Shown piece by piece: positions 10,040 through 21,421 of a stretch of DNA of 64,000 nucleotides. The notes beneath the pieces were generated by a model. That model made no database searches. It had not been told where the DNA came from and saw nothing but the letters and a program-made list of their open reading frames with translations. How positions within the stretch are numbered: the stretch's first letter is position 1; every line of letters starts with the position of its first letter. The position numbers were made by a program, and so were the translations under genes. The stretch comes from Lutjanus erythropterus (Eukaryota; Chordata; Actinopteri; Lutjaniformes; Lutjanidae), in assembly GCA_020091685.1 (NCBI GenBank), contig CM034604.1, forward strand, positions 4,515,820-4,579,819, given 5' to 3'.

Positions 10040-10960
10040 GTGCAAATAGTTGACTATGGACAGCTGGGTCAGTTAGATCAGACTAAGGTCCAGACTGTTG
10101 CTGGGCAGATAGCCAATCATACTTTAGGATAATGGGGTGGCTCTCGGGGAGTGTGAATAGAACATTTGTTGGAAGATGTGAAATTGTATTAGAAAGCAGA
10201 GGAATTACAGTATCTCACCCGATTGGTCAGCATCTCTAATATCCTTCTAAGACTTTGTTCAGATTAATATTTTTAGATGGGTTTCCTACACAATCCACTT
10301 GTCTCCGTGTAACGTTGGAGGACAGATCATGCCAGCAGCTGCTGGATGCACCATTTCACTTGACCTCCCACGGTTACTGTAGGAGGGAGCGCTGTCCTTG
10401 ATGTGCTTTTTTAAACATGTGGCCTTCCAGTTGATTTCTTACTTCCTTCTTGACCTTTGCCCTCCATCATACAGTGGAGAATTACAGTGCCTGTGCTGTC
10501 TGCTCTGTCTCCTCACACAAGCTCTTAATTTGAGTCTTCGCGGATGCAGAAGAACACTCTGTTCCCACTTGACAAAGACTTTTTGAGATTAAAAAGTATT
10601 ATCCAGTCAAAACTGCGGCTGTATCCAGCTGGATGAACGCTTAACATTCAGTGAGTGAAGAGTAAGGATAAAATATTTCCTTCTCTTTACAAGGTGGAAA
10701 AAGGTTTGGACGCAGAGATACATTTCACTAACTGAATTTTACGCCTTTCCAGGGTGATTATTTTACCCAAATTTAGTGTCACATACTTTACAGAAGATTT
10801 GAAAATTGCAGAAGCTGTATTCTCTCTGCCTAAGCTGAAGGGGAAAGAAATGTGTTTCTCCTGCTTCAGCTTCTCTGTCTGTTTGAACTAAAGAAGTAAT
10901 TCATTTATAGATGAATACATTTAGATGTGATATAAAGGGAGCTTAACCCAGAGCCAGAGC
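10040..10960. other. intergenic, nothing recognised
   Basis: No credible coding frame, inverted ends or tandem repeats were noticed in this stretch. Confidence 0.4.
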
Positions 10961-10964
10961 TGTC

Positions 10965-12000
10965 CACTTCAGTCATATGACTTGGATTCAAATCAGACAC
11001 GAGTCACAAGACTCTACTTGACGAAATCAAAGACTTGCTACTCAACTTGGACTTTAACTTGCTACTCGACTTGGTGACTTGACTTGGACTTGAGTCTCTC
11101 AACTTGAAAATACTTGAAACCTTCCCCCAAGTCCAAAGATGAAAAAGTCTGAATCCACAAATCAATTTATTTCCCTTTGTTTTCTGAATCAACTAATGTT
11201 AACACTGTCGACACTTGATTGAACCAATCTGGCAACATCCAATCAAATTGCAGGACAGAACTAACCATGAACTAATGTCACCTTACTGAGCTCCAATTGA
11301 AAAAAAAAAATTACATCAAAGAGAATTCTGTACAAAAACTATCAACAAAAAATGAATTGCAGTATGCAAAATTAGAGACAGAGACGCAACAACTTTGAAC
11401 TTTGTTTGACATTTGAAGTTGCAACTGAAAATCGAGGTTCTGTTGTTAAAGTGACTTGAAATCTGGACGCATTATGACTTGCTGTTGCAGTCCACTAGGA
11501 GAACCCAAACGCAGAACACAGACTCAAAAAGCAGAGTGACAAAAAGGGGTTTTATTTTTAAATAGTGGGTGTGGCTGTAGTGTGGAAAATCCAGGGGAAG
11601 GAGGCTTAGGGGAGCGGGCTGATGGCAGGGGAGTAGACAAGGTTGGAGGGGTTTGGCTGGCTGGAAGTATGGTAGAAGGACGGACAGGCAGGCAGGTAGG
11701 TAGGTGGTGATCAAATGTCAGTGGAAAAAACAGGGTAAAAATCCACAAAAACTTCACTAGCATAAAGGTAAACTTCTCATTTCAAAGAACAGCCTGGAGC
11801 ATGACTGTACCACTGTGGTAGACACAAAGATCTGGCAAGGACTGGAAAGGACAGCCGGATGCTGCAGGGTTGACACTGGATGGATCTCAGGTGAGCAGCA
11901 GGGACACAATCAGGAACCCAGGAGAGTGAGGGAGTTGACTTAAGATTAGAGTAAAAAGACTTGAAATTTACTTGTGACTTACAAAACATGAGTTGGTCCC
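10965..12000. mobile_element. CAAGTC-rich repetitive element, copy 1, interrupted
   Basis: The segment is similar to 60365-60975. Shared landmarks in the same order are ACCTTCCCCCAA.(T)CCAAAGAT.AAAAAGTCTG, TGAATCCACAAAT.AATTT, CTGAATCAACTAA.GTTAACACT, GCAACAT/AGTATCCAATCAA, TACAAAAA, GCAGTATGCAAA / CCAGTACGCAAA and, at the end, ACTTGTGACTT.CAAAACA followed by TTGGTcCCA. The 3' part is separated from the rest by about 450 bp of unrelated DNA (11488-11945). It has no coding capacity. I recall this as a widespread fish repeat, but its superfamily is not clear to me. Confidence 0.65.
11488..11945. mobile_element. insertion splitting the CAAGTC-rich element
   Basis: The copy at 60365-60975 is continuous where this one contains about 450 bp of different, GC-richer sequence. 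It runs from near CCACTAGGAGAACCCAAACGCAG to near CCAGGAGAGTGAGGGAGTTGAC and includes a short GGCAGGCAGGTAGGTAGGTGG tract. Open frames on the minus strand (11472-11714, 11524-11763) are proline-rich and look like composition artefacts. The exact borders and class are unknown. Confidence 0.5.
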
Positions 12001-12960
12001 ATCTCTGTCCATGTCACCTGTAACAAATCCAGGTCAACTGACACAAATCCAAGTCAAGTCTCAAATTAAACAAGTTCAAGTCAGCTGACACAAATCCGAG
12101 TTCAGTCTGAGTCAAGTCTAAAATCAATTAAAACAAGTCCAAGGCAAGTCTCCAGTAAACCTCAGTCAACTGAAACAAGTCCATGTCACTTGTAAAAAAT
12201 CCAGTTCATCTCAAACAAATGTAAGTCAAGTCTCAAATTAAACAAGTTCGAGTCAAGGCTCTTGTAAACTGAAACAAGTCCAAGTCAATTGTAAAATGAA
12301 TAAAACAAAAAAGTCAAAGTCAAATTGCAAGTAGGCTAAAGACAAGTCTGAATCAATCCTTGTCAGCGTTATGTCTCCAGTTTCCAAAGGCTTGAATAAA
12401 ACAGGTCCGAGTCATGTCTCGTAAATTTGAAAAAGTCCAAGTCAAATCTAAAATCAATCAAAACAACACCAACAAATCTCAAGTAAGATACAAATAATTC
12501 ATAGGGGAAGTCCATGTCAAGTCTCAAGTCAAGTGAAACAAGTCCAAGTCCAATTCATGTCAAAAGTAAATCCTAACAAATCCAAGTCAAATCACAAGTA
12601 AGCCAAAGACATGTCTGAATGTAGTCTGAAGTCTTGTCAGTGTTAAGTCTCCATTTTCCAAGAGGTTGAGGGCACATGCAAGTTAAGTTTCAAGTCAACT
12701 GAAATAAGTCCAGGTCAAATAAAACAAATCCAAGTCAGCTGACACAAATCCAAATCAAGTGTCAAATAAATTAAGCCAAGTCTCAAGTCTAGTCAGTGTT
12801 AAGACTCCAATTTCCAAGTTCTTTTTCCAACTGAAACAAATCCAAGTCAACTGACACAAATTCAAGTCAATTCTCAAGTCCTTGAGGGCTCATTCCAGTT
12901 AAATCTTAACTCTTCTAAAGGAAAGTGCAAGTCAGTTGCAAGTTTTTCAGGTCTCTGAGT
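12000..12960. repeat. degenerate tandem array of CAAGTC-type units
   Basis: About 950 bp is made almost wholly of units such as CAAGTCAAGTCTCAAAT, AAACAAGTCCAAGTCA and GACACAAATCCAAGTCA, repeated at irregular 20-40 bp spacing with point changes. Larger internal repeats also occur: GTCAGTGTTAAGTCTCCATTTTCCAAG-like blocks appear near 12363, 12636 and 12793. No frame stays open. Confidence 0.85.
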
Positions 12961-13044
12961 GCTGTTGATAGAAATGATAAGATTAGAAGATTTTGCTTTC
13001 GAAACTATGTTGATAGTGTTTTTTTTTTTTTTTTTACATTGCTG

Positions 13045-13748
13045 AGACCAGTTCATCTCAGTGCTCAGCTCAAACACTACAGGTACTGCAGTATATTTCC
13101 ATCTCTACTTTCTGAGGAGGCTGAGATCCTTCAACATTGGATGGACAATGCTCAGGATGTGTGGAGCCGGACTCTGGGACAGCGGTGTCAGTGAGGAGGA
13201 TGGAGTCCAAGTCATGGGTCATCTTGGTCCGTGTCTCCCACCCACTCCATGATTTTCTGGCCAGCCACAGGAGCACATTCAGTGCCAGGCTCATTCCTCC
13301 AAGATGCGCCATGGAGCGTCACTGAAGTCATTCCTGCCTGTGGCCATCAAACTTTATGACTCCTCCTTCAGAGTGTCAGACACTGAGTCAATTCACTGGC
13401 CCCTGGACTTATCTCACCCTGTCAGCAGCTATAACCAACAACTTATTTATATTTTCAACCGTGCTCCACTGACTTAACTTACAATAATTTGTGCAATAAC
13501 TACACTGTTGTTATATAATGTAGTATGAGGAACATTTGTACATAATTCTTACATTTACACTACACAATAATTTTGTTGTTTCTCTATTTTTCTACACGTT
13601 GTTACATGTTGAAGAATATGGCACATAATTTCACATACTTCTTATTAGTCATACTTTTGTGATTATTATTGCTATTTTATGTTTTGTTATAACTGTAATG
13701 TGACCAAATGTTCACCCTGGAATCAACCAAGTATTTCTGATTCTCATT
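13045..13748 (+). mobile_element. LINE 3' end, degenerate
   Basis: The plus strand reads FLRRLRSFNIGWTMLRM, then SHPLHDFLASHRSTFSARL, PPRCAMERHW and SSFLPVAIKLYDSSF, spread over different frames. This block is common at the C-terminus of a fish LINE reverse transcriptase. The copy ends CACCCTGGAATCAACCAAGTATTTCTGATTCTCATT, matching the usual ATCAATAAAGTATTTCTGATTCTGATT 3' tail. A deletion between the first two blocks and frameshifts show it is dead. Confidence 0.8.
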
Positions 13749-13839
13749 AATATGTTAGCATAGAACCAATGTGCCTCAGTGTGGTTCCGCAGAGCCACTA
13801 TCACGGCTGAAGACGTCTTGTTTTCTGGTCACCTGTCAC

Positions 13840-15050
13840 TGCAGCTGCAGACATGAAGAGGACTCTGTTGTTCACCACCATCGCTGGCCGGATTTCAAAC
13901 AATGATGAAACCTCAAATCAACTGTCTTGCAGAGTGGGGCACAGAAAACAACCTCCTGCTCTATGTCAGCAAAACCAAAGAGCTGATTGTTGTTTTTTTG
14001 GAAAAAGGAGGCAAAGACGCACACCTCTGTAACATCACAGAGAACCTGTCATGGACATCACGTCTCCACTCCGGAAAAGAAAGCTCAGAAACAGCTGTAT
14101 TTCTTAAGAAAACTTAAGAAGGCAAAATTCCTATGCCAAGTTCATGTCAACTTCAATTCAGTTGAAAGCATCCTGTCTGGAAACATCACAAACTGGCATC
14201 ATAGGCTGTGCATGGCCCAGGACAACAGGACTCTACAGAGGGTCATTAAAACTGCCCAGACCATCACTGGTACCAATCTACCAAGCATCAGTGTTATCAG
14301 GGAGGTGAGGTGCCTGCTGAGCCCAAAGGATACTTCGGGTGGGTTCACACCCTAACCCTTGCTTGGGTCGGTGTGAACGCCGGACTCGAACTCTGGATTG
14401 GACCAAACAACCGTCTCTGATCCGCCTGTGAAGGGTGGTCTGAGACCACAGTCAAGTGAACTCTGCAATGGTTCATTTCTGGTGTGAATACCCATTAAAC
14501 CAACCACTGTCACATACCACTGTATTTCCCACCTCTTTGGTTAAAAACTTTTTCTTGGTTTGGTGACTGGTTAGCACCCAGCATGTTTTCCACCAAAATA
14601 TGGACTGACAGAGGACAGACCTGGACTCACAACAAAGTGAGAAATGCCTGCACTGTTAAATAAGTTATACCCTCTGTCTTATGAGACATTCATGACATCT
14701 CCTGGTATGAACAGAACGTGATGGTACTCTATGATTTACAATGTCCAGGTACAAATTCAGCAGGGGTCTGTTGTCTTTTTACCTGCCGACTGACCAATAA
14801 TCAAATGACATTACCACTCCTTGACTTGTGTTAACATTATCTGGACTATTTGAGTTTTGCCTTTGTGAACACAAATTGGACCATCTGGAAAACTGAAGCT
14901 ATGTATCATCCATGTATTGGTTTGAGGTGCAGGAACCAGACCTTTAGGTGTGAACTTGCCCTAAAAGACAATATCATCCCCAGCCACAGCCTGTTCAACC
15001 TGCTGTAGTCTGGCGAGAGATACAGAAGTATCCGCTGCCATCAGCCATCC
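13840..15050 (+). mobile_element. second LINE C-terminal region, split by a DNA element
   Basis: The plus strand reads LAEWGTENNLLLYVSKTKEL, then YFLRKLKKAKF, then ESILSGNITNWH, then LQRVIKTAQTITGTNLPSI. The typical continuation (KD..PSHSLFNLL and SGERYRSIRC) appears only after 634 bp of foreign DNA, at 14967-15045. These blocks belong to non-LTR reverse transcriptase tails frequent in fish. Stops and frameshifts are present. The type differs in sequence from the LINE at 13045-13748. Confidence 0.8.
14334..14966. mobile_element. DNA transposon with GTTCACACC ends, nested in a LINE
   Basis: The left end reads TTCGGGTGGGTTCACACCCTAA. The right end reads TTTAGGTGTGAACTTGCCCTAA, its imperfect inverted complement sharing GTTCACACC. 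The interior (CGGTGTGAACGCCGGACTCG, TTCATTTCTGGTGTGAATACCC) repeats the GTGTGAA motif. No transposase frame is present. It sits exactly between the AQRI-like and KD.IPSHSLF parts of the LINE tail, so it inserted after the LINE. Confidence 0.75.
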
Positions 15051-15440
15051 AGCGCATATGCTAGCAAGTGCCACTTAGGTAGCCACTAGCAGGTTTGCTC
15101 GGTTCACTATCATCAACTTTGTTTTCAACATGGCCTCTCAAAGTTTTCTGTTTCTGAAATAGACTTCTCTTCATATTTCCCATTTGAAGGCACGCTGGAT
15201 CCATTATTGTGATATATAACAATAGAATATATACTGAAACAAAAACATGGGGAAGAGATGTTCACATTTAATAATATTCTGCCTTCTCATTCAAAATTTT
15301 TGGACAGTATTATGTTTTGAAATTTAATTAACAAAAAAAATCATTTATTTGCGTACCACTAAATGGAGCTTATGTACCACCAGTAGTATTTGTATCACAG
15401 TTTGAGAATCTAGATTAAAAGAGGTAAAAAAAAAAATCAA
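15051..15440. other. intergenic, nothing recognised
   Basis: AT-rich sequence without a supported feature. Confidence 0.4.
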
Positions 15441-15444
15441 CACA

Positions 15445-16070
15445 CTACTTTTGCTGTGTTATGAGCCAGATCTGTCGCCTTTTTATCCTTTCAATAAATT
15501 CTTCAGCATGAGCTGTAGTGTCAAAGGTGCAGCGCCGCTCTCTGTGTGGAACCAAACAGATGGGAGGGAAACTGGATCCCCACGTTTTGCAATTGTTGCT
15601 GAACTCCATCGAAACATTTTTGCTGCTTAGTTGAGACATCAGGATAAAATCTGATGTGCTGATTCTTGTAGAGTACCTTGCCTTTTACCGTGGCTGCTTT
15701 CATAACCAGACTGTTGTCCTTCTAGTTCAGAAACTTGACTATGAATGTCCTTGGTTGACCTCATCTTTGGTCCTCGAGATTCTTATCTCAGACGATCCTC
15801 ACACACCTTTAGTCAGTGCTCATACAGAAATTAAAACACCAACCATCTTTTAGTGTAGTTCCACCTTCATTTCTGCAGTAGGTTTCATAATTAGCCTTTC
15901 CCGAGGGCTAATGTCACTGTGGCTAGTTTCATCAGACTCTGGGTTGAGCACAGTGGGTAGCGTTGTCGAAACTTGCAGGTTCTGGAGGCGAAAGTTTAGC
16001 TTTTCCCTTTCCCTTTTTTGGCATGTTGAAATATGTGCCATGCGTAATGTCTTTGGTGACAACAACAAAA
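15445..16070 (-). mobile_element. L1-like ORF1 relic
   Basis: Reading the minus strand, RPRTFIVKFLN is followed by KDN and then VKGKVLYKNQHIRFYPDVS, QQKCFDGVQQQLQN and FDTTAHAEEFIERI in a neighbouring frame. These resemble the RNA-binding and C-terminal domains of fish L1-type ORF1 proteins (RPRxxIVKFLN.KD, KI.FFPDFS, DP..AEEFI). The upstream open frame at 15850-16068 could be its N-terminal part. A frameshift near 15600 and a stop near 15720 disable it. Confidence 0.65.
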
Positions 16071-17620
16071 AAGGAAAAATTAAGAAAGTATTTTAGTCAG
16101 CAATACAACAGAGCTTACACGTGCGTCCTCTCAGCACCTTGCCATAACCAGAAGAATCTAGGATCTACTGTTTATAAATTAAAATCTTTAGTGAGTAGCA
16201 AAAAGCAAATTACATCTTCATCTAACTACAACCATGTGTTATATAATGAAGAATAAATCTACCTTGTAAAAAATAAACAACTAAAATTTATGACTCAACA
16301 CAAAAGAACACGAAAGCAAAAACTGTCCATCCAGCTGAATATTTCTGAAATACACAGCTTAATTCTTCAGTTGTTTTGCCTCTGAACGCTGCCATAATCA
16401 CTGCTTGGGTGGCTGTGATTATTCACAGTTTCACATATTAGAAAATGTGAGAGGAAATGCATTTTACACACATTAGGGCCTGGCAATTATTTGATCCATC
16501 ATCAGGATTATTTAAAAGGTAAAGAGCAATACTCCATGTTCCCTGTGGGATGTGAAGATATAATAAGACATTATGAAACCTGACACACGGAAAACACGTT
16601 CTGTCATTCAAGCCGTTTATTTTGTGTTTATATCCCAGTATACCAGCCTCGGGCACAACAACTGAGGAGACAGATATGGAGAGATCCAGAGAATATGGAT
16701 ATTCATAAAGAATCTCTGCTGCCTTCAAGTAATACCTGGACATATGCAGGTGCGAGACGTTGCTCAAATCAAAAACGAACTACAGAGACAGATTTGTTCC
16801 CCTCCACAGGTAGACTGCTACGACGACCTCTCAGCTATTTGTATGCTGCCAGGTTGCTGTACATGTCAGAGAGGCGTCAGCTACGATGTGCAAAGAGTGA
16901 ATTTAAATTGCTTCCCAGTTCTTCCGTGTCTCATCAGAGTGATAAACCCCTACTCAAAGTATATCAAAGAGGGTAAACGTTAGACAGTGTTTGGGTCTAT
17001 TTATACAAGCTGGGGGAAAAAAAAATGAGTGTTTGCATACAGCTTCAGAGAATGCAAGGCAAACAAGAGATTAATACGCAGGGACGTGGTGTGAATACCA
17101 TGAACCAGCAGGGGAGACAGGGAGAGAGGCAGAGAAGGGGGGGGGCAGACACAAATGAATGGGATTACAGTGTCCACAGAAAAATGACTTCCTGGTTCAC
17201 ATTAAAAGAAATCAAATCTGTCATGAAAGCTGAATCAGAGCCAAAAATCCAATGAGTCCTACTGTACTGGGCTGAACCTGCAGGCTGACTGAGGACCAGA
17301 GTCATGTTTACTGGTGGAAATAATCCCCAAAATTATCTCTCCAGTAAACGTTGCCGAGCAGATAACAGTTCAAAGCACTGTGCCCTCATGCTCTACTTCA
17401 GTAAACATGTTGTATTGAGCAAAATGCTGGATCACTCAACTCATCCCCCTCACATGACTGCTGGGAATTATTTCACTACGGGCTCTATTTTAATGGAAGC
17501 ATGACAACAGCGCACAACTTTTATTCCTGACCTTCAGATTCTCTTTTTTGCTTTTGGTATTGTGCCCAGCACAAGTGGGAGTTTGACTGTTAAGCTTTCC
17601 TTTTATTTTCTGTCATATCT
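16071..17620. other. intergenic, nothing recognised
   Basis: Several short open frames on both strands (16438-16767, 16695-16976, 16744-16983, 17025-17255) show no domain, signal peptide or family motif. A short poly-G run lies near 17140. Confidence 0.4.
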
Positions 17621-18146
17621 CACTCATTGTTGAGAACTGGGACAAAACCGTATTTGAGGGAGGTTTTGATTTTTACTCTTCAATTATGCTGGAAAATATA
17701 TTTTTAAAGATCAAACTCCTGGCTAGTAAACCTTGTAACAGGCCAACCTCCTAGCGATTAAATTTTTTATTAAATGTAGACGTCAACTCCATCAGATGGA
17801 AAAGTGAGACAGGGGTCCTTAGAGTATAGCTAACCCTTTTTACGCCTGATGAAATCATGTTTTTGTAAAAGTCTGATGGAGTTGACAGAAATCTGGGACA
17901 ACTTTTAAGTGCTAAATTTCACTTAAAAAAAACTTGTATTAACACAAAGATTGTCTGGGACAAGGGTGATTTCTGGCACAGAGCAAGTTTAGAAAAATTT
18001 TAAAGGTAAAGCAAACCAAAACATTTCATTATTGAAAATCCTTTAAGATTTTTTAACTAAACAAATTGAATTAGAGTGCTGGTATTAGTAACTTACAAAG
18101 TTTCTTTTAGTAGGATATGATTTGTTTCAGTTCTCAAGAATGGGTG
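17621..18146. mobile_element. CTCATTCTTGAGAA-ended miniature element, copy A
   Basis: The left end CACTCATTGTTGAGAACTGGGAC and the right end GTTTCAGTTCTCAAGAATGGGTG are inverted complements with a few mismatches. The outer thirds match 40587-40874: ATTATGCTGGAAAA.ATATTTT, AAGATCAAACT, GTAACAGGCCAACCT.CT, and TTAGAGTGCTGGT later on. Copy A has about 240 bp more in the middle. No coding frame is present. Confidence 0.75.
17782..17886. repeat. 15-bp perfect inverted repeat inside the miniature element
   Basis: GTCAACTCCATCAGA at 17782-17796 is the exact reverse complement of TCTGATGGAGTTGAC at 17872-17886, with 75 bp between. It lies in the part of copy A that copy B lacks, so it may mark a further insertion. 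Confidence 0.85.
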
Positions 18147-18399
18147 ATATATAATGTTTCAATGTCAGATGTTCATATTAAACTTGGACAAATTTTTCAA
18201 ATAACAAGGTAAACAAATGTGTGTAAAAAGTGCACTTGGGCTTCAAGTGAAGTCCAGGCTTCAGACTGCTCTGAATGCAACGTTTCCAATGCTTTTTTTG
18301 CTCTACTTTTAACATCAAGCCGACACCAACTCACTGCAGATTTCTTTATATCACCATCCCCGCCCATCCACCCACTCCGTCTGTCTTTGTTCTGCTGCT

Positions 18400-19090
18400 C
18401 TGCTCAAGACTGTCTCGTGAAAGTGTTTTGGTTTTTTTTTTTTGGTTGTGAAAAAAATTACATATTTTCTAGTTTTCCCACCGATATCCTCTGGCTGCTG
18501 AGTGATTTATGGAGTTTCTCATAGACAGATATGTTTATTTCTTGCTAAAGTAGCTAGCTGCTATTGCTAGTTAGCTCAGGAAGCCATGCTGTTAGCCATC
18601 CTATTAGACACCACCCAGACTTGGAACTTGACCGGCTCCCAAAGTGGTTCAAGGCTCCTTTACTAGAGATGTCCCCCCGATGTTTTGAGCTCCCAGTCCA
18701 GGCAGAGTGAGCTAATAGGACCACTAGCTGCACGACTAAGGTCAGACATATACTTGATTTTAAGTATGCGTTCATACACAGCCATATGCATCATGGCTGC
18801 CTCGTGTATCCTGCACCCGTTTGGAGCATTAATTGTGATTGCTCTCAGGAATCAATGCTACGCTAAAACAAATGCATGATTGAAAAACAAGTATATCTCC
18901 TGCCTAACTGAGCTAGCTAGTTAGTAGCAGTAGTTAGCGGCTAAAGAAGCTAACAACAAGTAAAGCTTTCTGTCCATAAAGAAACTGTAAATCACTGAGA
19001 GTTTGGGCAGAGCAGCCAGAGAACACCAGAAGGAAAAACAGAAAATATTTTCTTCCTAAAACAGAAGATAAATAAGGGCGTTTTTGAACT
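18400..19090. mobile_element. long foldback element
   Basis: The arms at about 18450-18590 and 18895-19070 are inverted imperfect copies. GTTTCTCATAGACAGATATGTTTA on the left answers TAAAGCTTTCTGTCCATAAAGAAAC on the right. The reverse complements of AGTGATTTATGGAGTTTC, CCTCTGGCTGCTG and ATATTTTCTAGTTTT likewise correspond to right-arm GAAACTGTAAATCACT, CAGCCAGAG and AAAACAGAAAATAT. Near the loop, both arms carry GCTAGCT/GTTAG-type repeats. No coding frame is present. Class unknown. Confidence 0.65.
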
Positions 19091-19416
19091 GTGAATCATG
19101 CAAAGCTACTTCTGTGGAGCCCCAGAACAAAAATAGAGTACTGGAAGTATGGTATTTTGGTGGAAACTGGGTGTTAGAAGTTGCACTGAAATGATACGTC
19201 TCAGAACCACGCTTGTTTCTGAAGTTTCTACACTAGCAATTTGGTGATTTTAGCAGCAAGAGAAAACTAAATACTGGAGGTTTCCAGCAGTTATGAAACA
19301 ATTCTTAAAACTGTAAATACACAATGTCAATCAAACATCCCCCAACCATGAGATGCATTTACACTAGCTTTAAAATGAAAGTTTAATGTGATTCTAGCAG
19401 GTGTTTTGTGACCACC

Positions 19417-19767
19417 TTAAAAGGGTACTCCACTGATTCATCACTGCACTCCTGTAACTGTGGAACACTCATGATGGACAGTTTTAAAATGAAAAGGATC
19501 TAAATCAATACTCTCCTTTTATCCCACACATCCCCCTTCCTTGTCAGAACCTTGCACCTAAATTACCCACCATGTACTCAGATTTACAGTCTTCCACCCT
19601 AACAAGCACTGACTCAAGTGACATCACTTGAGGACATTCATCAGACTTCACACGGCTCCTTCTGAAGACACAAACTGTTTTATACAACATGTTTCACATA
19701 TGCAGCAATACTCCCCAGGCTGTATAAACAGACTTTGATGTGTAAAAACAGTGGAGTTCCCCTTTAA
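19417..19767. mobile_element. TTAA-ended miniature element (GGGTACTCCACTG type)
   Basis: It starts TTAAAAGGGTACTCCACTGATT and ends AACAGTGGAGTTCCCCTTTAA, an inverted pair of about 21 bp with two or three mismatches bounded by TTAA on both sides. TTAA target sites are the signature of piggyBac transposition, so a non-autonomous piggyBac-type element is likely. Length 351 bp, no frame. Confidence 0.8.
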
Positions 19768-20215
19768 TGTGTCACTGCGGGAGGTGCTGTTGCAAGGATG
19801 CTGTCACACTTCTACAAGTGGCTGTAATTGTTAAATGATATTAATGTTATTCAGGCTCTAACGGGGGTGAGATGAAGGGTAAGTAGATGATGGTATTTGG
19901 ATGCAGCATACAGCAGGTTTGTTTGATTTCCAGCTGCAGTCGGGTCACAGCTCTTCGTGGTCAGTGTCGGATGTAGCGACCCGTCTGTCTTCCGCTCTGC
20001 TTCTGTTGACTTGAGTTTTTTTGGTGTTGTCGGTTTATATAAAAAGGTGAGAGAAAGGCCGAGTACCTGTGTCACATATTGTGACTTCAAAGCACGTCCT
20101 CGACTGCTCACTGGTACAAAGTGTGATAACAGCAGCCCTGCGGTCGCACGCTAACATGGTCACACAGTGTGGTGTAACACGTGAATATTGGTAAATTAAT
20201 GGGTTGTGTTTACAG

Positions 20216-21122
20216 TATCTGTTGTCCACAGCTGCTTTATGTTGCAAAGCTTCACCTTCAGTTCATTAAAGGGATAGTCTGGGGTTTTTAAGCGTGGTTC
20301 TATGAGTTAGTCAGAGGAGTACCAATGTGAGAAGTTAGCATTCAGCAGCAAAACATTTTTTAACACAACTAAAATAAATCAGTTGGAGTTTCCACTATAT
20401 TTAGAATATTTTACTTTACCTTGTTGTCAGACCACTATCTTGCTGTTTTCCTGTGGAAAGCTGCCATAATATATTATATAAACCAAATATCACCCTCTCC
20501 AAACCAGCCGGACAGTCATTCTACCTCACCTGCACTTCCTCATTTTTCATGTACAAATAAGCATATTTTGTTTGTTTTTTTTCTAATCCTGAGCCTTTTT
20601 TAAGGTTTCTAATAAGACTCAGAGCAAAGCGCAGTTTTAGTCTCCGTACAATAAGCTGGCTTTGGTTTTTAATGAATTATACATTTTAAAATGAGAAAAA
20701 TCACAACAGTTCTTTGCAATTTTCACTTGCTCCTGCAATGCCATTAAAAAAAGCCTAAAAAAAAACTGTAACATGCATCCCAATTTTTTAAAAAAAAAGC
20801 TCCTGTGAAATCAGGCATTTAACAGAAAAGTCAACCAAAAAAGCCTGTCACTGATTTTTCTTTCTTTTTTTTTTTTTAAGCAGGATTTTTTTAGGTGCTG
20901 CTGACCACAGCAGTACATTCCTTACTTTCCTGCACAGTACTCCTGCTGCTTCTCTAAATTCCCGACTACCATCTACTGTAGGCAATACACTGACCATGGA
21001 TAAATACCTCATACAACCACACTTCAAAAAAAATCCACACTATCGCTTTAATATGAGGGACTCCTAACGTATCTGTTATCCACAGCTGCTTTATAATAAA
21101 GCCTCTCCTTCAGTTCATTAAA
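20216..21122. repeat. direct repeat flanking the TTAA-ended element
   Basis: TATCTGTTGTCCACAGCTGCTTTAT at 20216 and TATCTGTTATCCACAGCTGCTTTAT at 21070 are near-identical. Both continue through CTTCAGTTCATTAAA (ending at 20270 and 21122). The pair, about 54 bp each, brackets the miniature element at 20266-21051. Confidence 0.85.
20266..21051. mobile_element. TTAA-ended miniature element (GGGATAGTCTGGG type)
   Basis: It starts TTAAAGGGATAGTCTGGGGT and continues TTTTAAGCGTGGTTCTATGAG. It ends CTCATACAACCACACTTCAAAAAAAATCCACACTATCGCTTTAA, an imperfect inverted match of about 45 bp. The inner right end (ACCATCTACTGTAGGCAATACACTGACCATGG) is typical of a very common teleost element as I remember it. 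TTAA at both borders suggests piggyBac-type mobilisation. Confidence 0.85.
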
Positions 21123-21421
21123 TCCCTGCAGCAGGACACATGCTGTGCTAATGATTCTGCAGCCGGTGATTTGAAGAGGTGCTGCCACACACACCTCCAC
21201 ACACACACACGCACACATCAGACTGGTCAGTTATTACCCAGTGTTCTGCCTGTTTCTTGTGGGAGATGTCAGATTAGCGGGGCTCATCAGCCCAGCGCAT
21301 CGCTGCCACCACCGCAACATTTCATGTTCTCTCTTGAAATGCACATGTTGCTACATCATCATCGTTTATGATGCTGTGAGATACAGTAGAATTACTATTA
21401 GTACCACACCAGCCACATCTG

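Noticed and set aside
12000-12960. CRISPR-like array of regular repeats
   Set aside because: Units are irregular in spacing and sequence, there are no unique spacers or cas genes, and the genome is vertebrate.
13902-14355. Protein-coding gene from the 71- and 122-residue open frames
   Set aside because: Both overlap a degenerate LINE C-terminal region with matching retroelement motifs.
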